A stretch of 64,000 nucleotides of DNA, from positions 119,456 through 183,455 of the forward strand of contig NZ_KB907552.1 of NCBI RefSeq assembly GCF_000382125.1, read 5' to 3'. Below, one piece after another: positions 37,086-46,188 of this stretch. Numbering within the stretch: position 1 is the first letter of the stretch; the number at the start of each line of letters is the position of its first letter. Under the pieces are notes generated by a model. That model saw nothing but the letters and a program-made list of their open reading frames with translations, searched no databases and had not been told where the DNA came from. Both the position numbers and the translations under genes were made by a program. Source of the DNA: Eudoraea adriatica DSM 19308. Its GTDB lineage: Bacteria; Bacteroidota; Bacteroidia; Flavobacteriales; Flavobacteriaceae.

Positions 37086-38843
37086 CTATTTAATGGTTAA
37101 GGTAAAAGGCAAGCGCGCCTGAAATCCTTTTTGTTCCATTACAGATTTGACTTCCTTATACAGACCATAGATCTCAGTGCCAATCTCTCTGCGGATTATT
37201 TCTTCCTTGTTTAGAATACTTGTCCCTCCAAAATCTTCCATAAAACGTTCAAAACTGCTTTTATATTTCGGATATTTCCTTACCGAGTAAGAATCCACAT
37301 TAGCTAATAATGCAGCTGCTTCAATGGCATCTTCAAGACCTCCCAATTCATCTACAAGTCCAAGTTCTCTGGCCTGGGCCCCACTCCAAACACGGCCCTG
37401 GGCCAGACTATCTGCCCGGGCAATGGTAATATTCCTGCCCTCAGATACTTTACCCAGAAAAGTCTGGTAAGTAGACTCTATGCCTTCTTTTACAAATGCT
37501 CTAAATTCATCACTCATTGGTTCAAACAAAGAATAATCAACAGAGTTTTTATTGGTCCCCACCTGCTCCGCATTGATTCCAATGTTAGTTGCCAGTTCAT
37601 TAATATTCGGAATAGCTCCAAAGACCCCAATAGATCCTGTAATTGTTGTAGGTTCCGCATAAATCTTATCAGCACCGGCAGAAATATAGTAACCTCCGGA
37701 TGCAGCAACATCTCCCATAGACACAACAAGTGGTTTTTCCTTTTTTGCAATTTCCAGTTCACGCCATATAATGTCTGAGGTAAGTGCGCTGCCACCAGGA
37801 GAGTTCACCCTTAATACAATTGCCTTAACAGACTTGTCATCCCTTGCTTTAATAATAGCCTTGTTAATTATGCCCTGCCCAATATAATTGGGCCCTCCTT
37901 CTCCATAAAATATCTCACCCTGTGCATAAATGATTGCTATTTTATCTTTTCCTGAAAGCAATTTCTTTTTGCGTGAAACCCTCGTATAATCTTCAAGTGA
38001 AATAATGTTGAGTTTATCATCCTCACCAATACCAACAGCCTGTTTTAATCGTTTTGCATATTCGTCATAGTAAATAACATCATCAAGCAGTCCTGAAGCT
38101 TTTGCGTATTCCGGCTTTCTGCCCCCCAGGGTGTCAGCTATTACATTTATATCCTCCTCAGAAATTGACCTGTCCATGGCAATTTCAGCGACAATGGTAT
38201 TCCAAATTGAACCTATAAGCTCACTGATTTGGGTTCTGTTTTCCTCACTCATTTCATTGGAAAGAAACGGCTCTACAGCGCTCTTGTATTTGCCGTGCCT
38301 TACAACTTCCATTTTTACCCCTGTCTTATCCTGCAAATCTTTAAAAAATAATACTTCCGCAGCGAGCCCCTTAAAATCCATTGCGCCAACCGGATTTAGA
38401 AAAATACTATCTGCGACGCTCGCCAGATAGTAGTCCTTTTGCATATAGAAATCCCCAAAGGCGTATATGAATTTTCCACTTTCCTTAAAATCGGCTAAGG
38501 CATTTCTTATAGCCTGCGTTGATGAAATTCCGGCAGAAATATAATTGTTATTAATACTGATACCCTTAATATCGTTATCCTCTTTTGCCACCTTTATCGC
38601 ATGGAGAATTTCGTCCAGACCCTGTGCCTTCTCAAAAAGAACATCAAAAGGGTCTCCTTCTTTATTCCCGGTATAGTCAGTAATAGCGTATTTCATTTGT
38701 AATTCCAAAACGGAATTCTTCTTAACCGTTACCGCTTCTTCCGTGTTTACAAGACTTATAAAAAACACAAACATGAAGAATATTATGCCGAAGGCTATCA
38801 AAGTACCCAGTATGGCAGCCAGGAGATTTCTTAAAAAATTCAT
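37086..38843 (-). CDS. sppA: Signal peptide peptidase SppA, 67K type
   Basis: A 585-residue protease anchored by an N-terminal membrane helix (ILGTLIAFGIIFFMFVFFI). It has the duplicated SppA domains of the long form. The catalytic Lys is likely in EVVRHGKYKSAVEPF (N-terminal half) and the catalytic Ser in VSMGDVAASGGYYISAGAD (C-terminal half), with LRVNSPGGSALTSD preceding it. It degrades signal peptides left in the inner membrane. Confidence 0.95.
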   Translation of the reverse strand: MNFLRNLLAAILGTLIAFGIIFFMFVFFISLVNTEEAVTVKKNSVLELQMKYAITDYTGNKEGDPFDVLFEKAQGLDEILHAIKVAKEDNDIKGISINNNYISAGISSTQAIRNALADFKESGKFIYAFGDFYMQKDYYLASVADSIFLNPVGAMDFKGLAAEVLFFKDLQDKTGVKMEVVRHGKYKSAVEPFLSNEMSEENRTQISELIGSIWNTIVAEIAMDRSISEEDINVIADTLGGRKPEYAKASGLLDDVIYYDEYAKRLKQAVGIGEDDKLNIISLEDYTRVSRKKKLLSGKDKIAIIYAQGEIFYGEGGPNYIGQGIINKAIIKARDDKSVKAIVLRVNSPGGSALTSDIIWRELEIAKKEKPLVVSMGDVAASGGYYISAGADKIYAEPTTITGSIGVFGAIPNINELATNIGINAEQVGTNKNSVDYSLFEPMSDEFRAFVKEGIESTYQTFLGKVSEGRNITIARADSLAQGRVWSGAQARELGLVDELGGLEDAIEAAALLANVDSYSVRKYPKYKSSFERFMEDFGGTSILNKEEIIRREIGTEIYGLYKEVKSVMEQKGFQARLPFTLTIK

Positions 38844-38866
38844 ACAATACTAATCTTAATAGATGT

Positions 38867-38895
38867 CAAAGATAACCAAACTTAAGATGATGCAA
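38867..38895 (-). promoter_or_regulatory. Bacteroidetes promoter of sppA
   Basis: On the minus strand TTG (38893-38895), 18-base spacer, TATCTTTG (38867-38874), 24 bases before the sppA ATG. Confidence 0.75.
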
Positions 38896-38972
38896 TCAAG
38901 TTATTTTTTACTTTATCCTATTTCAAACCAATCAAATAAAGTATCAGGTGCTTAATAAATTGAGTTTCATTA

Positions 38973-39004
38973 TTGTAATTAACTCATCATCTGGCGTACC
39001 TTTG
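38973..39004 (+). promoter_or_regulatory. Bacteroidetes promoter of folK-dNK
   Basis: TTG (38973-38975), 21-base spacer, TACCTTTG (38997-39004). The start codon is at 39015, so transcription would begin only a few bases before the ATG, giving a very short or absent leader. Confidence 0.7.
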
Positions 39005-39014
39005 TTTACACACT

Positions 39015-40154
39015 ATGAAGGAAGCCAAAACAATATATCTTTCGCTTGGAAGCAACCTTGGAAACAAACTTTTCAATCTGCAGCGTGCCGTCCTGCTCTT
39101 ACAAAAGGAGCTTGGAACCATTCTTAAAATTTCCGGTGTTTACAAGAGTCCTTCATGGGGGTTTGAAGGAGAAGACTTCCTGAATGCGTGCTTGTCCGTC
39201 GAGACCAAACACACACCGGCCGAGGTACTGCATATTATCTTAAGAATTGAGCAGGATATGGGCCGACTGAGATCTGAAGGAGAAGGATTTCAGTCCAGAA
39301 TTATTGATATTGATTTGTTGTATTATAATTCCGAAATAATTCAAACAGATGAACTAACAGTACCACACCCCCAAATGCATTTAAGAAGATTTGTCCTAAA
39401 ACCCCTGGCAGATATTGCTCCACAATTCTATCACCCTGTGCGGGGCAAGGATACCAGAAATTTGTTGCAGGAATGCAAAGACAAGACTGGTTTGCAGCAA
39501 ACCCCTCATAAATTATACCCCAGCAGGGAGTTACTCTTTTCGCAATTGCATTTGGTAGCTATTGAAGGTAATATTGGTGCAGGCAAAACTACCCTGGCCA
39601 GGAAAATAGCCAGTGAGCACAATGCCAAACTTGTATTGGAACGTTTTGCGGACAACCCTTTTTTGCCGAAATTCTACAAGGATCAAAGCAGATATGCCTT
39701 TCCATTGGAAATGTCTTTTTTGGCCGACAGGTACCAGCAGTTTACAGATGATACCTCCCAATTTGATCTTTTTAAGAACTTCATGGTAAGTGATTACGAT
39801 ATCTGCAAATCCCTGATTTTTGCGCAAATAACTCTGCAAAAAGAGGAATTTAAGCTATATCGTAAAATGTTTAATTTTATGTATAATGAAGTAAAAAAAC
39901 CCGATATCTACATCTTCCTCTACCAGAGTACCGAACGTTTATTAGAAAATATTAAAAAAAGAGGACGTTCTTATGAACAGGGAATAGACAAGGAATACCT
40001 GGAGCTGATAAATCGCGGGTATTTTGATTATTTAAAGGGTTTTCCTCCCAGCAAAAGCCTGGTCATTGATATTGCGGATCTCGATTTTGTTGAAAATACC
40101 TCGCATTACGAATTAATAATTGACAAAATTCTTGAACAGGCACTTACCCAATAA
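39015..40154 (+). CDS. folK: Fusion of HPPK (folK) and deoxynucleoside kinase
   Basis: A 379-residue two-domain enzyme. Residues 1-165 are 2-amino-4-hydroxy-6-hydroxymethyldihydropteridine diphosphokinase (SLGSNLGNKLFNLQRAV; RIIDIDLLYYNSEIIQTDEL; VPHPQMHLRRFVLKPLADIA), a folate-pathway step. Residues 178-379 are a deoxynucleoside kinase with P-loop LVAIEGNIGAGKTTLARKI and the lid/Arg segment ENIKKRGRSYEQGIDKEY. The frame is continuous through the linker. The fusion is known in Flavobacteriia, and it joins folate synthesis to deoxynucleoside salvage, both feeding dTMP production. Confidence 0.95.
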   Translation: MKEAKTIYLSLGSNLGNKLFNLQRAVLLLQKELGTILKISGVYKSPSWGFEGEDFLNACLSVETKHTPAEVLHIILRIEQDMGRLRSEGEGFQSRIIDIDLLYYNSEIIQTDELTVPHPQMHLRRFVLKPLADIAPQFYHPVRGKDTRNLLQECKDKTGLQQTPHKLYPSRELLFSQLHLVAIEGNIGAGKTTLARKIASEHNAKLVLERFADNPFLPKFYKDQSRYAFPLEMSFLADRYQQFTDDTSQFDLFKNFMVSDYDICKSLIFAQITLQKEEFKLYRKMFNFMYNEVKKPDIYIFLYQSTERLLENIKKRGRSYEQGIDKEYLELINRGYFDYLKGFPPSKSLVIDIADLDFVENTSHYELIIDKILEQALTQ

Positions 40155-40296
40155 AGCCATTTTTTACCCCCGATTTTAAAGAAAAAGCACTTGCCTTTTT
40201 AACACTTATTTAGCATTTTTCTTGCATAGTTGAAAAGGAATTACTTTATTGCACCTCCAATTTAGAGAAACTAACTAACTCAAACTATATACCCGA
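40155..40296 (+). other. AT-rich intergenic region, possible small-RNA leader
   Basis: There is no open frame here. It carries a TTG (in GCATAGTTGAAAAGG) and downstream TTACTTTATTG, loosely promoter-like, followed by about 60 bases without coding potential up to the strong terminator at 40297-40326. It may be only a 3' UTR of folK-dNK or a short independent transcript. Confidence 0.3.
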
Positions 40297-40326
40297 AAAC
40301 CCTGGCTTTTTTGTCAGGGTTTTTAT
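40297..40326 (+). terminator. Intrinsic terminator downstream of folK-dNK
   Basis: An 8-bp stem (AAACCCTG 40297-40304 with CAGGGTTT 40315-40322) and T-run on the plus strand, 140 bases after the stop codon. Confidence 0.85.
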
Positions 40327-40362
40327 TTTCAGGCAGTTACGGCCTAAAATCCACCACTAAAT

Positions 40363-40905
40363 TTATTTCATTTTTAAGGCAGGCTGAAGCTTAGACCATA
40401 GGTCCCAAATGACTACTCCGGCACTTACAGCTATATTTAAGGAATGCTTGGTTCCATACTGGGGTATTTCCAAAACACCCATACAACTATCAACCACTTC
40501 CTGTGAAACCCCTTTTACTTCATTACCAAATACCAGCGCATACTTTGTTGAACTTTCAGGAATAAATTGATTTAGTGGAATGGCATTTTCCGTTTGTTCC
40601 ACCGCCAAACACAAATAGTCTTTCTTTAGGTCCTTAATTAAATCTACGGTATTCTTTTTATACTCCCAGGCTACACTCTCGGTTGCCCCCAGCGCCGTTT
40701 TGTGAATATCCTTATGCGGGGGTGAAGCGGTTATTCCACATAAATAAATCTTTTCGATCAGGAACGCATCCGCGGTTCTGAAAACAGAACCTATATTGTT
40801 TAAACTCCGGATATTGTCTAAAACAATAACCAGGGGGGTCTTTTGTGCGTTCCTGAACTGATCAGTATCCAGGCGGTCCAGCTCACTGTTTTTAAGTTTT
40901 CGCAT
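40363..40905 (-). CDS. TrmH/SpoU-family RNA 2'-O-methyltransferase
   Basis: A 180-residue SPOUT methyltransferase. Motif 1 is VLDNIRSLNNIGSVFRTADA, motif 2 is ALVFGNEVKGVSQEVVD and motif 3 is EIPQYGTKHSLNIAVSAGV, the trefoil-knot SAM site. It methylates a ribose in tRNA or rRNA; the exact target is not readable from sequence. It is convergent with folK-dNK and divergent from mutS. Confidence 0.92.
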   Translation of the reverse strand: MRKLKNSELDRLDTDQFRNAQKTPLVIVLDNIRSLNNIGSVFRTADAFLIEKIYLCGITASPPHKDIHKTALGATESVAWEYKKNTVDLIKDLKKDYLCLAVEQTENAIPLNQFIPESSTKYALVFGNEVKGVSQEVVDSCMGVLEIPQYGTKHSLNIAVSAGVVIWDLWSKLQPALKMK

Positions 40906-41059
40906 ATTTAGACTAAGATTTCAAAATCCAGGGAATAAGCCTTCCCATAAATGAACTTGTACTAAGTTATCCGAAAATATCAACAAGGGGTCACAAACCC
41001 TGGGAAAAATAGTATTTTCGTTTACTCCCTGAATGACAAAAATAGGGTAATAAACTGCT

Positions 41060-43681
41060 TTGGCCAATTCCGGTAAAATAAAGAAAGTGACGCCTCTTAT
41101 GAGGCAGTACAACACCATCAAGACGAAATATCCTGATGCACTGTTGCTATTCAGGGTTGGCGACTTTTATGAAACTTTTGGAGAAGATGCCGTAAAAGCG
41201 GCAGGAATTCTTGGAATTGTGCTAACTCATAGAAACAATGGTGGCGACAGGACAGAGCTGGCAGGTTTTCCACATCATTCATTAAACACTTACCTCCCCA
41301 AGCTAGTAAAGGCTGGGCAACGGGTTGCTATCTGTGATCAATTGGAAGACCCTAAATTAACAAAGACAATAGTAAAAAGGGGAGTTACAGAGTTGGTAAC
41401 CCCCGGGGTGGCATTAAATGATGATATCTTAAGTGCCAAATCGAATAATTTTCTCTGTGCCGTTCATTTCGGAGCTAAGCTGCATGGGGTCTCTTTTCTG
41501 GATATCTCAACCGGTGAATTCTTAACGGCCGAGGGCAACCTGGAACAAATAGATAAATTGCTTCAAAATTTCGCGCCTAATGAAGTTCTGGTTTCCAAAG
41601 CACATAAGACTGATTTCAAGGAAGCTTTTGGCGCTGGTTTGCACACTTTCTTTCTGGAAGACTGGATCTTTCAGGAGGACTATGCCCGGGAGACCCTTAC
41701 CAACCATTTTAAGACGGCAACTTTAAAAGGTTTTGGTATTGCTCAGCTAAAGTATGGCATAATTGCTTCAGGGGCGGTGATGCATTATCTTTCCGATACA
41801 AGGCATAATCAATTACAGCATATTCAAAAGATACAAAGAATAGCAGAGGAGGAATATATCTGGATGGACAGGTTTACCATAAAAAACCTGGAATTGTATC
41901 ATTCACAAAATGAGAATGCTGTTACGCTTATAGACGTTATCGACAAGACTATTTCCGCCATGGGCGGGCGCCTGTTAAAACGCTGGCTGGCACTTCCTCT
42001 TAAGAATATTGAAAGAATAAGGAACAGGCATGAGGTAATTTCTTATCTCATTGAAAATGAAGACTCACTGCATAAACTACAGTATGGTATTAAACATATT
42101 GCAGATCTTGAACGACTTATTTCCAAAGTTGCCACCGGCAAAGTGAATCCCAGGGAAACCGTGCAATTAAAAAATTCACTGGAAGCCATTGTACCCATAA
42201 AACAATTAATTGTCCAAAGTGAAAACAAATCCTTGCGGTTATTAGGAGATCAGTTAGATACATGCGATAAGGTTCGCGAAAAAATAAAAAAGCTGTTGCA
42301 GGAAGATGCCCCAATTAATGTTCTCAAAGGCAATGTTATTGCAAAAGGATATTCTGCAGAGCTGGATGAACTCAAGGAGCTAGCCTTTACCGGAAAGGAC
42401 CATCTGGACCAGATGCTGAAAAGGGAAACAGAACGAACCGGCATTACATCCCTGAAAATTGCATCCAATAATGTTTTTGGATACTATATTGAAGTGCGCA
42501 ATACGCATAAGGAGAAGGTTCCTGAAGATTGGATTCGCAAGCAAACCCTGGTGAGTGCAGAACGTTATATCACGGAGGAATTAAAGGAATACGAAGCTAA
42601 GATCCTGGGAGCTGAGGAGCGTATCCTAAGTCTTGAGCAGCAGTTGTTCTCGCAATTAGTGGTATGGTTGCAGGAATATATTTCTCCGGTGCAACAAAAT
42701 GCCCATCAGATTGCCAGGCTTGATTGCCTGTGCGGTTTTACACAACTGGCAAAAGAAAACAATTATGTGGCTCCCTCCTTAAACGACAGTACTGAAATTT
42801 CCATAAAAAATGGCCGGCATCCTGTTATTGAAAAGCAACTGCCCTTAGGCGAAGCATATATTCCCAACGATCTGGTCTTAAACAGGGAATCTCAACAAAT
42901 TATAATGATTACAGGACCCAATATGAGTGGTAAATCAGCCATATTAAGACAAACCGCGCTCATTGTTTTGCTGGCGCAGATGGGAAGTTATGTTCCGGCA
43001 GAAGCCGCCCAGATAGGTTATGTTGACAAGATTTTTACGCGAGTTGGTGCCAGTGATAATATTTCCCTTGGAGAATCTACTTTTATGGTGGAAATGAATG
43101 AAACGGCATCTATCCTCAACAATCTTTCGGAGAGAAGCTTAATCCTGCTTGATGAAATTGGAAGGGGTACCAGCACGTATGATGGTATTTCCATTGCCTG
43201 GGCTATTTCTGAATATTTGCATGAACATCCGGCAAGGGCAAAAACCCTTTTTGCCACCCATTATCATGAACTCAATGAAATGGCAACCACTTTTGAGCGG
43301 ATAAAGAATTACAATGTTGCTGTAAAAGAGTTAAAGGATACGGTTTTGTTTTTAAGGAAGCTTGTGCCCGGGGGAAGTGAGCACAGTTTTGGGATCTATG
43401 TGGCTAAAATGGCGGGTATGCCCCAGCAGGTTATCCATAAGGCCGGGAAGATCTTAAAAAAACTGGAAAAATCGCATTCCAGCGAAGAACTCACAGATAA
43501 TCTGCAGGCGGCACAAAATGAAATGCAACTCAGTTTTTTTAACCTGGATGACCCTCTGCTTGAGCGGATAAAGGAGGAACTGATGCATTTAGATATCAAT
43601 ACTCTAACCCCTGTTGAAGCATTGATGAAACTTAACGAAATTAAACGAATGCTCACCAAGAATAAAAAAGCTACTTCCTGA
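41060..43681 (+). CDS. mutS: DNA mismatch repair protein MutS
   Basis: An 873-residue protein if translation starts at TTG 41060 ([20 protein letters not shown]), which restores the family's usual N-terminus; the first internal ATG (in PLMRQY) would delete part of it. The mismatch-sensing Phe-x-Glu is in [13 protein letters not shown]. The ATPase has Walker [11 protein letters not shown] and Walker [17 protein letters not shown]. It recognises mismatches and recruits MutL. Confidence 0.95.
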   Translation: MANSGKIKKVTPLMRQYNTIKTKYPDALLLFRVGDFYETFGEDAVKAAGILGIVLTHRNNGGDRTELAGFPHHSLNTYLPKLVKAGQRVAICDQLEDPKLTKTIVKRGVTELVTPGVALNDDILSAKSNNFLCAVHFGAKLHGVSFLDISTGEFLTAEGNLEQIDKLLQNFAPNEVLVSKAHKTDFKEAFGAGLHTFFLEDWIFQEDYARETLTNHFKTATLKGFGIAQLKYGIIASGAVMHYLSDTRHNQLQHIQKIQRIAEEEYIWMDRFTIKNLELYHSQNENAVTLIDVIDKTISAMGGRLLKRWLALPLKNIERIRNRHEVISYLIENEDSLHKLQYGIKHIADLERLISKVATGKVNPRETVQLKNSLEAIVPIKQLIVQSENKSLRLLGDQLDTCDKVREKIKKLLQEDAPINVLKGNVIAKGYSAELDELKELAFTGKDHLDQMLKRETERTGITSLKIASNNVFGYYIEVRNTHKEKVPEDWIRKQTLVSAERYITEELKEYEAKILGAEERILSLEQQLFSQLVVWLQEYISPVQQNAHQIARLDCLCGFTQLAKENNYVAPSLNDSTEISIKNGRHPVIEKQLPLGEAYIPNDLVLNRESQQIIMITGPNMSGKSAILRQTALIVLLAQMGSYVPAEAAQIGYVDKIFTRVGASDNISLGESTFMVEMNETASILNNLSERSLILLDEIGRGTSTYDGISIAWAISEYLHEHPARAKTLFATHYHELNEMATTFERIKNYNVAVKELKDTVLFLRKLVPGGSEHSFGIYVAKMAGMPQQVIHKAGKILKKLEKSHSSEELTDNLQAAQNEMQLSFFNLDDPLLERIKEELMHLDINTLTPVEALMKLNEIKRMLTKNKKATS

Positions 43682-43704
43682 TTTAAGTGGACTAATTACT
43701 TCTG

Positions 43705-43738
43705 ATCCGGGGCACCATAATCCGGGATAATTTTTTTT
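43705..43738 (+). terminator. Probable mutS terminator
   Basis: A short GC stem with one bulge (ATCCGG at 43705-43710 with CCGGGAT at 43722-43728), followed by a run of eight or more T. Confidence 0.6.
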
Positions 43739-43780
43739 ACATTTAATAGGCATCTTCCTGTTCTTTTTGGTTAAAAGTTC

Positions 43781-43810
43781 TTTGCTTTCTATAGAATTGT
43801 ATTAAATTTG
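43781..43810 (+). promoter_or_regulatory. Bacteroidetes promoter of the repeat-tRNA-Gly-tRNA-Leu transcript
   Basis: TTTG (43781-43784), 18-base spacer, TAAATTTG (43803-43810), a full consensus match. Transcription would start near 43817 and pass through the two 92-bp repeats before the tRNAs. Confidence 0.75.
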
Positions 43811-43846
43811 CGTCCGCAACCATTTTTGAGGTGCCACGTTCTTTAG

Positions 43847-44030
43847 AATACGCGAAAATAGCTTCCCGATAGTTATCGGGAGTTGAGCGCCACATTGCCA
43901 CAGCAATAAGGGTTCAAAAACTGAAGGGCTATTTTCTAAATACGCGAAAATAGCTTCCCGATAGTTATCGGGAGTTGAGCGCCACATTGCCACAGCAATA
44001 AGGGTTCAAAAACTGAAGGGCTATTTTCTA
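43847..44030 (+). repeat. Two identical 92-bp tandem repeats resembling tRNA-Gly
   Basis: Copies at 43847-43938 and 43939-44030 are identical, and the tRNA-Gly begins exactly one period later in phase (its AATACGCGAAAATAGCT starts at 44031). Each copy shares the tRNA's first 12 bases, then has an inserted palindrome CCCGATAGTTATCGGG (43865-43880, 43957-43972), then AGTTGAGCGCCACATTGCCA, close to the tRNA's D-arm and anticodon region, and later GGGTTC as in the T-loop. Each unit is also closed by a 9-bp stem (GAAAATAGC with GCTATTTTC). They look like decayed tRNA copies lying in the tRNA leader. Confidence 0.85.
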
Positions 44031-44035
44031 AATAC

Positions 44036-44108
44036 GCGAAAATAGCTCAGTTGGTAGAGCGCCACCTTGCCAAGGTGGAGGTCGCGGGTTCGAATCCCGT
44101 TTTTCGCT
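44036..44108 (+). tRNA. tRNA-Gly (anticodon GCC)
   Basis: 73 bases with a complete cloverleaf: acceptor stem GCGAAAA with TTTTCGC, D-arm GCTC/GAGC, anticodon stem CCACC/GGTGG enclosing TTGCCAA (anticodon GCC at 44069-44071), T-arm GCGGG-TTCGAAT-CCCGT, discriminator T. The CCA end is not encoded. It reads GGC and GGU glycine codons. Confidence 0.95.
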
Positions 44109-44163
44109 CAAATTAAGAACCACGTGCTGCCCGTGTTCAGGCAGCCGCTACCAAGGTAGTTAG

Positions 44164-44248
44164 GCTCGAGTGGTGGAATTGGTAGACACGTTGGACTTAA
44201 AATCCAATGGCCATTATGGCCGTGCGGGTTCAAGTCCCGCCTCGAGTA
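44164..44248 (+). tRNA. tRNA-Leu (anticodon UAA)
   Basis: 85 bases with acceptor GCTCGAG/CTCGAGT, anticodon stem TTGGA/TCCAA enclosing CTTAAAA (anticodon TAA at 44198-44200), a long variable arm (TGGCCATTATGGCCG) as expected for leucine, T-arm GCGGG-TTCAAGT-CCCGC, discriminator A. CCA is not encoded. It follows tRNA-Gly by 55 bases, so both are in one transcript. Confidence 0.95.
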
Positions 44249-44262
44249 CAGATGAGAAGAAA

Positions 44263-44290
44263 AGTCAGAGCAAAGCTCTGGCTTTTTTTG
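44263..44290 (+). terminator. Terminator of the tRNA transcript
   Basis: A 9-bp stem with a G-U pair (AGTCAGAGC 44263-44271 with GCTCTGGCT 44275-44283) and seven T. Confidence 0.88.
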
Positions 44291-44617
44291 TTTCTAAAAC
44301 AGACCCGAGTTTGCTCGAGCGAGAGTTTAAGAAACGAAAGAAGTTAGCCTGTAAGGCTTACTTTTCTTTTTTAAAGATGTTCGGGCGCGACAAACCGATC
44401 CCGATAGTTATCGGGAGAGGTAATTCTCCGCCTCTAGTGCAGATACACGCAAAAACCGGATGTAATGTGTGCTTTTGCCTGTTCAAAATGTTTGAGCTGG
44501 GATGATCATTTGTTCCGGCAATATCCGCCAAAGAAGACCAAAAGAAATATATCTAAATGAAGGTTTTGCTTCGTAAATTAGTGTTAGATATTTTTAGGCG
44601 ACAATTATCGATTTAAA
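44291..44617. other. Non-coding region with one dispersed palindrome
   Basis: No credible gene. A frame reads through tRNA-Leu and this region but is an artefact. It contains a small hairpin AGCCT-gta-AGGCT (44346-44358) followed by T-rich sequence, and a third copy of CCCGATAGTTATCGGG at 44400-44415. The remainder shows no structure I recognise. Confidence 0.5.
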
Positions 44618-45718
44618 ATGTGGTCAGGTTTGAGAATTTGGTGTTTATTTATTGCAATTTTCCTTTACTCAACAGAATATTCTTTCTCTCAGAATACAAG
44701 TGACTCACTTAATTCAGTGAAGCTGGTTGGACTGAAATTTCACCTAGGTTCGGTACTTATCCACAGCCGGGAGCTCAGACCAATTGAGGATTCCTACCCT
44801 ACTGGCATTGAATTGGATTTGGCCTGGCACAAAATATCTCAAAAAGCATGGGAGTCATGTATGTGTTATCCAAAACTTGGTATTGCGCTCACCTATTGGG
44901 GATTTGACAATAAGGAAGTGCTTGGACAAGGGATAACGGGACTCTTTTATATAGAACCTGTATTTAATACCAAGGGCAGAGTAAATTATTCCGTGCGGGC
45001 AGGTCTTGGTTTATCGTATCAGAACTCCCCATATGATCCGATTTCAAATCCGGATAATCAGAGCTACAGTACCTATATAGGTTTTCCCTTGCAACTGGGA
45101 GGAACGGTACACTTTAGAATCAAATCCCGTTGGTTACTGAATGGGACACTGGTATATAACCACATTTCAAACGGTGGCGTCAGCCAACCTAATAAGGGTA
45201 TTAACTGGCCCTCTATAGGTATTGGTATGGCCTATTATCTAAAAGAGTTTGAATTTAAGAAAAGAGCTGTCAACAACTGGAGAGATCTTGGCCCGCCTCA
45301 AAAAAGGCTGGATTTTACTTTTTTTATGGCCTATGAAGAACCGAGAGATAATCTATTTCTGCTTTCCCCTGGTCTGGAAATAAAATGGAGCAAGCAGTTT
45401 GCCCGGGTAATTGCATACACCTTGGGAGGGGAAGTCATGTATGATAATGGTACCGGATATGTACTTGAACAGAACGGAGATGAAGCTAGTCCTGTGAACG
45501 CCGGAATAGCAGTTGGTCTTGAATTCTTATTAGGAAAGTTTCTTTTCAGTCAGCAATTTGGAGTCTATCTTAACAACCCTAATCCTTTGCACTCGGATGT
45601 GTATCAGAGATACGGGCTGGTATACAGGATTAACAAGCATTTTAACATTGGAATCAATCTGAAAGCACATGGTCATGTGGCGAACTTCCTTGATATTAGA
45701 ATGGGTTTTTCCTTATGA
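44618..45718 (+). CDS. Acyloxyacyl hydrolase-like (PagL-type) outer-membrane protein
   Basis: A 366-residue protein with signal peptide (LFIAIFLYSTEYSFSQ) and many amphipathic beta-strands. The segment VYNHISNGGVSQPNKGINW carries the His-Ser-Asn-Gly pattern with downstream Asn-x-Gly that is typical of the PagL/acyloxyacyl hydrolase (lipid A 3-O-deacylase) family. It is about twice the length of PagL: the catalytic barrel occupies roughly residues 30-215, and a second barrel-like half follows. It probably trims lipid A acyl chains in the outer membrane; activity of this long form is an inference. Confidence 0.75.
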   Translation: MWSGLRIWCLFIAIFLYSTEYSFSQNTSDSLNSVKLVGLKFHLGSVLIHSRELRPIEDSYPTGIELDLAWHKISQKAWESCMCYPKLGIALTYWGFDNKEVLGQGITGLFYIEPVFNTKGRVNYSVRAGLGLSYQNSPYDPISNPDNQSYSTYIGFPLQLGGTVHFRIKSRWLLNGTLVYNHISNGGVSQPNKGINWPSIGIGMAYYLKEFEFKKRAVNNWRDLGPPQKRLDFTFFMAYEEPRDNLFLLSPGLEIKWSKQFARVIAYTLGGEVMYDNGTGYVLEQNGDEASPVNAGIAVGLEFLLGKFLFSQQFGVYLNNPNPLHSDVYQRYGLVYRINKHFNIGINLKAHGHVANFLDIRMGFSL

Positions 45719-45874
45719 GTTTAGAAATGATACAGATTTTTTTTGGACATAGAATTAAGAACCGTATTGAATACATTAGAACCTTCTTAATCGATTGATT
45801 TTAATGGTTTACTGATAATATAAATCGTTTCTTTCCTACATTCTTATTTACGACATGAATAAAGACTTTATTAT

Positions 45875-46110
45875 TCAAATCTTCTTAGGAACATTGCTAT
45901 ATAAACCCGGGCTATCTCCTTCTTTAAATGTTCCTTTGCCTATTATCTCATCCTTTTCATTATCCCAAATAACCTCAACAAAGAACAGATCTATGGCGTA
46001 AAGGACATATTTTTAGTGCCTTCAATAACAATATCCAAAAACTTTCCTTTAGAAAATACAGTATCGTACTGCTCATCTTCTGATAGCATTTTGTATTCGT
46101 AAAGAGTCAT
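45875..46110 (-). pseudogene. Frameshifted small ORF, best-preserved copy of a repeated family
   Basis: The minus strand from ATG 46110 reads MTLYEYKMLSEDEQYDTVF, then SKGKFLDIVIEGTK. A shift near 46001-46016 then moves the frame to YVLYAIDLFFVEVIWDNEKD and EIIGKGTFKEGDSPGLYSNV, stopping at 45875. Reconstructed length is about 78 residues. I do not recognise the family. Decayed copies lie at 48445-48534 and 51834-51974. The flanking 45719-45874 holds nothing I can identify. Confidence 0.7.
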
Positions 46111-46188
46111 TGTAGCAATTTAATTATGTTGAGTGCAGTTATAATGCAGAATTAGATTGTTTTAATTATAGTCTTTGTTGTGCTTTCG

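Noticed and set aside
43847-44030. CRISPR array
   Set aside because: There are only two contiguous 92-bp repeats with no spacers, and the units resemble tRNA-Gly.
44170-44505. A 111-codon plus-strand frame beginning MVELVDTLDLKSNG
   Set aside because: Its first 26 codons are the tRNA-Leu gene read as protein, and the rest is terminator and palindrome-containing non-coding DNA.
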